A stretch of 64,000 nt of DNA from positions 62,001 to 126,000 of the forward strand of contig NZ_AQUR01000106.1 of NCBI RefSeq assembly GCF_000372525.1, read 5' to 3'. A model generated the notes under the pieces. The model searched no databases. It was not told where the DNA came from and worked only from the letters and a program-made list of their open reading frames with translations. The stretch comes from Cupriavidus neocaledonicus (GTDB lineage: Bacteria; Pseudomonadota; Gammaproteobacteria; Burkholderiales; Burkholderiaceae). Positions 57,931 to 64,000 of the stretch are shown here, one piece after another (position 1 is the stretch's first letter; each line of letters starts with the position of its first letter). A program made the translations under genes and the position numbers.

Positions 57931-60120
57931 ATGAACCCAGGCGGCAGGCAGATCCCGGCGCTGCGGCAGCAGCGCCGTTCCCGCTCTTGTTTCCACCCGG
58001 CTTGCCGGCTCGCGTGCGCGGCGCTGGTGCTGGCCGGCGCCGCGGCGCGGGCGGCTGACGCGCCCGGCGCGGCCGTTGCCGTGGCCACCGGCGAGACCCT
58101 GCCGGACGTGGTGGTCAGCGCCACGCGCAGCGAGCAACGCCGCTTCGACGCGCCCGCCGCGGTTGACAGCGTGCCGGTCGACCCGCTGCGCAGCGCCACG
58201 CCGCTGGTGAACCTGTCGGAGGTGCTGGCCGGCGTGCCGGGCGTGGCGGTGCGCGACCGGCAGAACTATGCGCAGGACCTGCAGCTGGCGGTGCGCGGCT
58301 TCGGCACGCGTTCGACCTTCGGCGTGCGCGGGGTGCGCCTGTATGTCGACGGCATTCCCGCCACCATGCCGGACGGGCAGGGGCAGGCGTCGACGGCCGA
58401 CCTCGCCAATGCCAGCCGGGTCGAGGTGCTGCGCGGCCCGTTCGCGCAGCTGTATGGCAATGCCTCGGGCGGGGTGGTGCAGGTGTTCTCCCCCGATCCG
58501 CCCACGGACGGGTTCACCGGGCGCGTTTCGACCGGCTTCGGCGCCGACGGCCAGTGGCAGGCCGGCGTGGCGCTGGCCGGCGGCAATGACCGCCTCGGCG
58601 GCTCGCTCGACGCGTGGACCTACCAGACCGACGGCTATCGCGAGCACAGCGCGGCGCGCCGCTACCAGCTCAATGCCAGGGTGGTGGCGCAGCCCGCCGG
58701 CGGCACGCGCGTGACCGGCCAGTTCAACTACTTCAACCAGCCGCTGGCGCAGGACCCGCTGGGCCTGACCCGCGCGCAGGCCGATGCCGATCCGCGCCAG
58801 GCCGTGGCCGCGGCCACCCAGTTCGATACCGGCAAGACCGTCGAACAGGCCCAGGCCGGGGTGGTGGTGGACCACCAGATCAGCCGCAGCGACAACGTGT
58901 CGGCACGGCTGTACGGCGGTACGCGCAACCTGTACCAGCGGCTGGGCTTCAGCGGCGCCGCGCCCAACTCATCCGGCGGCATCGTCGACCTGGACCGCAC
59001 GTTCGGCGGTGCCGCGCTGTCGTGGAGCCGGCGCACCACCACTGCCGCGGGTCTGCCCTTGCTGTGGAGCGCCGGGATCGAAGCCAACGGCATGCGTGAC
59101 GGCCGCAACGGCTACGTCAACCAGAACGGCACGCAGGGGGCGCTGCGCCGCGATGAAACCAATACCGCGACCGACCTCGGCGCCTTCGCGCAGTTCGACT
59201 GGACTTTCCATCCGGCCTGGCAACTGGTAGGCGGGGCGCGCGCCAGCCGGGTGCGGCTGGGCATCGACGATCATTTCATCACCGCGGCCAGCCCCGACGA
59301 CAGCGGCCACGCCAGCTACAGCAATGTCAGCCCGGTGCTCGGCGTGGTCTGGCATGCGCTGGATTCGCTCAATGTCTACGCCAACCTCGGCCGGGGCTTC
59401 GAGACCCCGACGCTGACCGAGGTCGCCTACGGCCCCGGCGGCGTCGGCAGCAACCTGGGTTTGCAGGCCTCTACCAGCCGCCAGGGCGAGATCGGCATCA
59501 AATGGCAGGCGGCGGGGCAGCGGCTGGAAGCGGCGCTGTTCGACGCCGACAGCCATGACGAGGTGGTGCCGCAATCGAACAATGCCGGGCGCACCGTTTA
59601 CCAGAATGTTAGCGGCGTGCGCCGGCGCGGCCTGGAGCTGGGCTGGCGCGGCGGCTTTCTCGATCAGGTCGGCACGCCGGGCCAGGGCGGCGGCAGCCGG
59701 ATCGAGGCAGGACTGGCCTATACCTGGCTCGATGCGTACTTCGGCGACGGCTTCATCAACGCGCAGGGGCTGGCCGTGGCGGCAGGCAACCGCCTGCCCG
59801 GCACCGCGCGCCACAGCCTGGCCGCCGACCTGTCGTGGCGGCCGCTCGCGCCGCTGACGCTGGGGGCCGAGCTGCGCGTCGACAGCCGCGTCTATGCCGA
59901 CGACCTCAACACCCAGGCGGCCCCGGGCTACGCCGTGATCAACCTGCGCGCCGGCTATGCCTTGCGTATCGGCACGACGCGTTTCTACCTGTTCGGCCGC
60001 ATCGACAACCTGGCGGACCGGCGTTACATCGGCTCGGTCATCGTCAACGAGGCCAACGGGCGCTACTTCGAGCCGGCACCGGGCCGGCGCTTCTTCATCG
60101 GGCTGCGCGCCGCGCTGTAA
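57931..60120 (+). CDS. TonB-dependent outer-membrane receptor
   Basis: A 729-residue receptor if started at the ATG at 57931, which has no clear ribosome binding site; an in-frame ATG at 57862 is an alternative. The signal peptide ends near AARA (residue 44). The TonB box is probably LPDVVVSAT near residue 58. The plug domain follows (VPGVAVRDRQNYAQDLQLAVRGFGTRS and RVEVLRGPFAQLYGNASGG). The barrel covers the rest, ending RRFFIGLRAAL. The pattern resembles FecA/PupB-like siderophore receptors, but no siderophore genes or FecIR pair are adjacent. The ligand is therefore unknown. It is monocistronic. Confidence 0.9.
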   Translation: MNPGGRQIPALRQQRRSRSCFHPACRLACAALVLAGAAARAADAPGAAVAVATGETLPDVVVSATRSEQRRFDAPAAVDSVPVDPLRSATPLVNLSEVLAGVPGVAVRDRQNYAQDLQLAVRGFGTRSTFGVRGVRLYVDGIPATMPDGQGQASTADLANASRVEVLRGPFAQLYGNASGGVVQVFSPDPPTDGFTGRVSTGFGADGQWQAGVALAGGNDRLGGSLDAWTYQTDGYREHSAARRYQLNARVVAQPAGGTRVTGQFNYFNQPLAQDPLGLTRAQADADPRQAVAAATQFDTGKTVEQAQAGVVVDHQISRSDNVSARLYGGTRNLYQRLGFSGAAPNSSGGIVDLDRTFGGAALSWSRRTTTAAGLPLLWSAGIEANGMRDGRNGYVNQNGTQGALRRDETNTATDLGAFAQFDWTFHPAWQLVGGARASRVRLGIDDHFITAASPDDSGHASYSNVSPVLGVVWHALDSLNVYANLGRGFETPTLTEVAYGPGGVGSNLGLQASTSRQGEIGIKWQAAGQRLEAALFDADSHDEVVPQSNNAGRTVYQNVSGVRRRGLELGWRGGFLDQVGTPGQGGGSRIEAGLAYTWLDAYFGDGFINAQGLAVAAGNRLPGTARHSLAADLSWRPLAPLTLGAELRVDSRVYADDLNTQAAPGYAVINLRAGYALRIGTTRFYLFGRIDNLADRRYIGSVIVNEANGRYFEPAPGRRFFIGLRAAL

Positions 60121-60221
60121 GCGGGGCGCCGATTGCCTCGGCCGGCGTTGCCCTTTAAGGTGTCGGCTTTGGCCGACGCGCACCGGGTCACCGCGGCGCC
60201 GGCCGGACCCGGAGCCGCACC

Positions 60222-61646
60222 ATGACCTCGCCCGCGCCCGACAACCGCACCCGCCGCATCATGCTGTGGGTGGTGGCGGTCGGCTTTTTCATGCAGACGC
60301 TGGATTCGACCATCGTCAACACCGCGCTGCCGTCGATGGCGCATAGCCTGGGCGAGAGCCCGCTGCGCATGCAGTCGGTGGTGATCGCCTACTCGCTGAC
60401 GATGGCGGTGATCATCCCGGCCTCGGGCTGGCTGGCCGACCGCTTCGGCACCCGCAACATCTTCCAGACCGCGATCGCGCTGTTCGTCGCCGGCTCGCTG
60501 CTGTGCGCCTACGCGCCGACGCTGAACTTCCTGATCGGCGCGCGGGTGGTGCAGGGCGTGGGCGGCGCGATGCTGCTGCCGGTGGGGCGGCTGTCGGTGC
60601 TGCGCACCTTCCCGCGCGAGCAGTACCTGCAGGCGCTCAGCTTCGTCGCCATCCCCGGCATGATCGGCCCGCTGATCGGCCCCACGCTGGGGGGCTGGCT
60701 GACGCAGGCGCTGTCGTGGCACTGGATCTTCCTGATCAACGTGCCGGTCGGCGTGCTGGGGGCGCTGGCCACCGTGCGCTACATGCCCAATGCGCGGCTG
60801 TCCGGCGTCGGCCGCTTCGACATCGCGGGCTACCTGCTGCTGGCTACCGCGATGCTGGCGCTGTCGTTCTCGCTCGATGGCCTGGCCGGGCTGGGCTTCC
60901 AGCACGCCACCGTGCTGATGCTGCTGATCGCCAGCATGGCCGCGCTGACCGCCTATGGTCTGCACGCCAACCGCCGCAAGCAGCCGCTGTTCCCGCTGCG
61001 GCTGTTCCGCATCCACAGCTTCAGCGTCGGGCTGCTGGGCAACCTGTTCGCGCGCATCGGCAATGGCTCGATGCCGTTCCTGATCCCGCTGACGCTGCAG
61101 GTCAGCCTGGGCTATGCGCCGCTCGACGCCGGCCTGATGATGCTGCCCGTCACCGCGGCCGGCATGGCGTCCAAGCGGCTCGCCACGCGGCTGATCCAGC
61201 GCCATGGCTACCGGCGCGTGCTGGTGTCGAACACCTTCGTGGTGGGGCTGGTGATGGCGGCCTTCGCGCTGATCACGCCGCAGCTGCCGCTGTGGCTGCT
61301 GGTGCCGCTGCTGGCGTTGTTCGGCATGGTCAATTCGATCCAGTTCACGGCGATGAACACGGTCACGCTGAAGGACCTCAGCGGCGCCGGCGCCAGCAGC
61401 GGCAACAGCATGCTGTCGATGGTGCAGATGCTGTCGATGAGCCTGGCCGTGACCGCGGCGGGGGCGTTGCTGGCAACGTTCCAGCACCGCTTTGGCGGCG
61501 ATCCCGCCGCGGTGCTGCCGGCCTTCCATGCCACCTTTGTCTGCATGGGGCTGATCACCTGCGCGTCGGCCTGGATCTTCATGCAGCTGGGCATGCGCGA
61601 GGCGGCGCCGGCGATCCCGGTGCAGCACGGCGAGAAGGAGGTGTAG
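60222..61646 (+). CDS. DHA2-family MFS exporter, MdtD-like
   Basis: A 474-residue multidrug-type exporter with about 14 membrane helices. It shows FMQTLDSTIVNTALPSMAHSLG near residue 23 (DHA2 motif), GWLADRFGTRNIFQTAIALF near residue 68, and the motif C-like GMIGPLIGPTLGGWLTQALSWHWIFLINVPVG near residue 148. It resembles Escherichia coli MdtD. No membrane fusion protein is adjacent, as is usual for MdtD-like singles. The substrate is unknown. The trehalase gene follows at 61774 on the same strand. Confidence 0.9.
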   Translation: MTSPAPDNRTRRIMLWVVAVGFFMQTLDSTIVNTALPSMAHSLGESPLRMQSVVIAYSLTMAVIIPASGWLADRFGTRNIFQTAIALFVAGSLLCAYAPTLNFLIGARVVQGVGGAMLLPVGRLSVLRTFPREQYLQALSFVAIPGMIGPLIGPTLGGWLTQALSWHWIFLINVPVGVLGALATVRYMPNARLSGVGRFDIAGYLLLATAMLALSFSLDGLAGLGFQHATVLMLLIASMAALTAYGLHANRRKQPLFPLRLFRIHSFSVGLLGNLFARIGNGSMPFLIPLTLQVSLGYAPLDAGLMMLPVTAAGMASKRLATRLIQRHGYRRVLVSNTFVVGLVMAAFALITPQLPLWLLVPLLALFGMVNSIQFTAMNTVTLKDLSGAGASSGNSMLSMVQMLSMSLAVTAAGALLATFQHRFGGDPAAVLPAFHATFVCMGLITCASAWIFMQLGMREAAPAIPVQHGEKEV

Positions 61647-61773
61647 CGGGAGCGGGCTGGCCCCGGCGTGGCATATGCGCCGCTTTGCGGCGCGGCGGCG
61701 AACTTACCGTGCGCGCTGCGGCTCCTACCTCTATCCCATCGGAGCCGGCCGCGGCCGGTACAAGGAGGCGTCC

Positions 61774-63564
61774 ATGCGGCCGACCGGCAAGCCCGATCCC
61801 GAATCCCCGGTGCCGCCGTTGCACGGCGCCGCCAGCGGCAGCACGGTGCCAAGCAGCGCCCCGGCCACGCCCGACGGGGCCGGCGCCGTGGCCGGGCCGG
61901 CCGCGGCGCCCGGCAAGATCCATGCGGCGGCGCAGCCCGCCTGGATCACGCACCGCGACTGCCCGCCGCCGCACACGCTGCCGGGCTGTGCCTGCGCCGA
62001 CGTGCTGTCGCCCGCGGCGCGCTATTGCGAGCTGTTTGTCGACGTCCAGCACAGCGGCCTGTTCGCCGACAGCAAGACCTTCCCTGACTGCATTCCCAAC
62101 TGCGACCCGGAACTGATCGTGGCACGCTATCGCGAGAGCCGCGACACGCCCGGCTTCTCGCTGGGGGATTTCGTGCAGGCGTACTTCACCCGCGCCACCG
62201 TGCCGGAAAGCCACTATGTATCCGATCCGGCCAGCACCCTGCGCGAGCATATCGACGGCCTGTGGCCGGTGCTGACGCGCGCGCCCGTGGCCCATCCGCC
62301 GCTGTCGTCGCTGTTGCCGCTGCCGCACCGCTACGTGGTGCCGGGCGGGCGCTTCGGCGAACTTTATTACTGGGATTCCTACTTCACCATGCAGGGGCTG
62401 GCCCGCAGCGGGCACGGCGACCTGATGGTGGAGATGACGCGGAATTTCGCCTACCTGATCGACACCTACGGGCTGGTGCCGAACGGCACCCGCAACTACT
62501 ACCTGAGCCGCTCGCAACCGCCGGTCTTTGCATTGATGGTGGACCTGCTCGAACGCGAGCAACTGGCCAGCGCGCTCGACTTCCTGCCGCAGTTGCGCCG
62601 CGAATACGCGTTCTGGATGGACGGCGCCGACGGCCTGTGCCCCGGCCATGCGCACCGCCGCGTGGTCTGCCTGCCCGACGGCGCGCTGCTCAACCGCTAC
62701 TGGGACGATCGCCCATGGCCGCGCGAGGAGGCCTTCCTCGAAGACATGGAGACCGCGCTGCGCAGCGGCCGGCCGCACCATATGGTGTTCCGCGACCTGC
62801 GCGCCGCGGCGGAGTCGGGCTGGGACTTCAGCTCGCGCTGGCTCGATGCGCCCGACCCGCGCGCCGGCCAGCCCGCCGACCTGGCCACCATCCGCACCAC
62901 GGCGATGCTGCCGGTCGACCTCAATGCGCTGCTATGGCACCTGGAAACGCGGCTTGCGGCGCTGTGCGAGCAGGCCGGCGATGCCGCGGCGCAGGCTTAC
63001 CGCGCCGCGGCGCAGCGGCGCGAGGCGGCCATCCTGCAATATCTGTGGGACGGCGCCGCGGGTGTCTTCGTCGACTACGACTGGTGCCGCGGCGCGCCGC
63101 GCCGGTACCTGACCGCGGCCACCGTAATGCCGCTCTATCTCGGCCTGGCCAGTGCGGCGCAGGCGCAAGCGGTGGCGCGGACACTGCAGGACCGGCTGCT
63201 GGTCGACGGCGGCCTGGCCACCACGGAGTGCACCTCGGGCCAGCAATGGGACCATCCCAATGGCTGGGCGCCGCTGCAATGGCTGGCGGTATGCGGCCTG
63301 GAGCGCTATGGGCACGAGGCCCTTGCGCGCGAGATCGCGCAGCGCTGGCTGGCCACTGTGGCCAGCCTTTACACCCACGAATGCAAGCTGGTGGAGAAAT
63401 ACCGCATCCGGCATATCGAAGGGGCCGCCCAGGGCGGTGGCGGCGGCGAGTATCCGCTGCAGGACGGCTTTGGCTGGACCAATGCGGTTGCCGGGGCGTT
63501 GATGGCACGCTACGGCGAGGTGCCGGCAACGTGCCGCGCGGAAGATGGGGGGGCTTCGCGGTGA
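61774..63564 (+). CDS. Trehalase
   Basis: A 596-residue GH37 trehalase. The ATG at 61774 has an AAGGAGG box. Both family signatures are intact: PGGRFGELYYWDSYF near residue 190 and QWDHPNGWAP near residue 490. The catalytic Asp region (SGWDFSSRW near residue 350) and the C-terminal Glu segment (HECKLVEKYRI near residue 535) are also present. The first 70 residues are Pro/Ala-rich without a classical signal peptide. Export is therefore uncertain, and the protein could be a cytoplasmic TreF type. It hydrolyses trehalose to two glucose. Confidence 0.93.
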   Translation: MRPTGKPDPESPVPPLHGAASGSTVPSSAPATPDGAGAVAGPAAAPGKIHAAAQPAWITHRDCPPPHTLPGCACADVLSPAARYCELFVDVQHSGLFADSKTFPDCIPNCDPELIVARYRESRDTPGFSLGDFVQAYFTRATVPESHYVSDPASTLREHIDGLWPVLTRAPVAHPPLSSLLPLPHRYVVPGGRFGELYYWDSYFTMQGLARSGHGDLMVEMTRNFAYLIDTYGLVPNGTRNYYLSRSQPPVFALMVDLLEREQLASALDFLPQLRREYAFWMDGADGLCPGHAHRRVVCLPDGALLNRYWDDRPWPREEAFLEDMETALRSGRPHHMVFRDLRAAAESGWDFSSRWLDAPDPRAGQPADLATIRTTAMLPVDLNALLWHLETRLAALCEQAGDAAAQAYRAAAQRREAAILQYLWDGAAGVFVDYDWCRGAPRRYLTAATVMPLYLGLASAAQAQAVARTLQDRLLVDGGLATTECTSGQQWDHPNGWAPLQWLAVCGLERYGHEALAREIAQRWLATVASLYTHECKLVEKYRIRHIEGAAQGGGGGEYPLQDGFGWTNAVAGALMARYGEVPATCRAEDGGASR

Positions 63565-64000
63565 GCGTACCGTGCTCGCGGTGAGTAATTGGTTGCTGTT
63601 GGTGACATGCTGTCGGCGATCGAACCGCCTGGCTCCGCCCTGCTGGGCGGGTCACCTTTTTGGCCGAGCGCCAAAAAGTAGCCAAAAAACGCGTCGCCTA
63701 GGCGGCTGGCTAAGGCGGCGTTGGTGGTTCGAACGGTGTTGACTGGCGGTCCGGCGGTTGGTGGTTCCACCCTGCTGATTGCTACCTGGAGGTGCCTGGC
63801 GTTCGGGGGCGGATGGACGAACCCGACTTTAGGTCGGTGGCCACCTACTAACGGCGTTATTGGTGGGACGCCTTCGGCTGCGCTGCGCGCGCTCCCTATC
63901 TCAGGTCTGCTGCTTTGGCACGGAGTGCGTCGCTGTGCTCGCACGCGTTGTCGCGGGCGAGCCCAAAGGATTTTCGCGTCCCGCTTGTCTGCTGCCCTCT
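63565..64000 (+). other. End-of-window region, dispersed-repeat-like sequence, no gene recognised
   Basis: After the trehalase stop there is a stretch containing CACCTTTTTGG and AAAAAGTAGCCAAAAAA. This kind of sequence recurs in many betaproteobacterial intergenic regions and often yields spurious small open frames on the complementary strand. A minus-strand frame at 63510-63944 is of that kind. No credible gene was found. Confidence 0.45.
63635..63663 (+). terminator. Probable terminator after the trehalase gene
   Basis: The stem CCGCCC-tgct-GGGCGG is followed after a short GTCACC stretch by five T. The gap to the T-run makes it weaker than a standard terminator. Confidence 0.45.

Noticed and set aside
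63510..63944. A 144-codon minus-strand frame at the right end
   Set aside because: It overlaps the trehalase end and covers sequence that looks like a common betaproteobacterial intergenic repeat. No domain or ribosome binding site supports it.
1..64000. Prophage, integrative element or defence island
   Set aside because: No integrase, transposase, phage structural, toxin-antitoxin, restriction or Cas protein was recognised, and composition looks even across the window.

Overview
The window is a GC-rich chromosomal segment from a betaproteobacterium, most probably Cupriavidus or a close relative in the Burkholderiaceae. Support comes from an orphan Bug-type (TctC) receptor, a Burkholderia-type trimeric porin, repeated AGGAGACA-like ribosome binding sites, and accessory metabolism typical of the second replicon of that group. 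The genus is an inference. No tRNA, rRNA, CRISPR array, integrase or insertion sequence was seen.

Layout. 1-5.3 kb: 3' part of a citryl-CoA lyase-like gene, a Bug receptor, a DUF2188 protein, aspartate ammonia-lyase and an ECF sigma factor. 5.6-6.9 kb: a di-heme cytochrome c divergent from the sigma factor. 7.0-12.4 kb: a FCD/GntR regulator next to a catabolic set (alpha/beta hydrolase, iron alcohol dehydrogenase, MFS transporter, fatty-acid-hydroxylase-like membrane oxygenase). The three transcription starts of this set share the palindrome CTAATATATTAG. 12.5-24.8 kb: an ABC exporter, a Tat-exported sulfatase, a stand-alone BcsA-PilZ synthase with BcsS, a guanidine exporter (gdx) behind an apparent guanidine-II riboswitch, a secreted protein of unknown function, a BPL_N protein, a truncated-haemoglobin lipoprotein, and an AraC regulator with a DMT exporter. 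24.9-32.5 kb: a DUF1800/DUF1501 pair, a class A penicillin-binding protein, a porin and a DM13 protein. 33-40.3 kb: a TAXI receptor with GltS, then a four-gene MacAB-like ABC export operon. 40.4-41.2 kb: SRPBCC plus ArsR, with two matched operators. 41.3-49.8 kb: a quaternary-amine catabolic cluster (Rieske oxygenase, its reductase, permease, TorF porin, betB/betA remnant) and an XRE-PAS regulator. 50-64 kb: a class III aminotransferase, a chemoreceptor, an MHS transporter with an M20 amidohydrolase and divergent LysR regulator, a WrbA-like flavoprotein, a TonB receptor, an MdtD-type exporter and a trehalase.

The most unusual object is at 45786-47450. One open frame joins the N-terminal half of betaine aldehyde dehydrogenase (BetB) to the C-terminal half of choline dehydrogenase (BetA). 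The catalytic cysteine of the first and the FAD-binding domain of the second are missing. This looks like an in-frame deletion or an assembly collapse. The other main results are regulatory. They are a two-hairpin guanidine-II riboswitch, and at least four local operator families, each next to the regulator that probably reads it.
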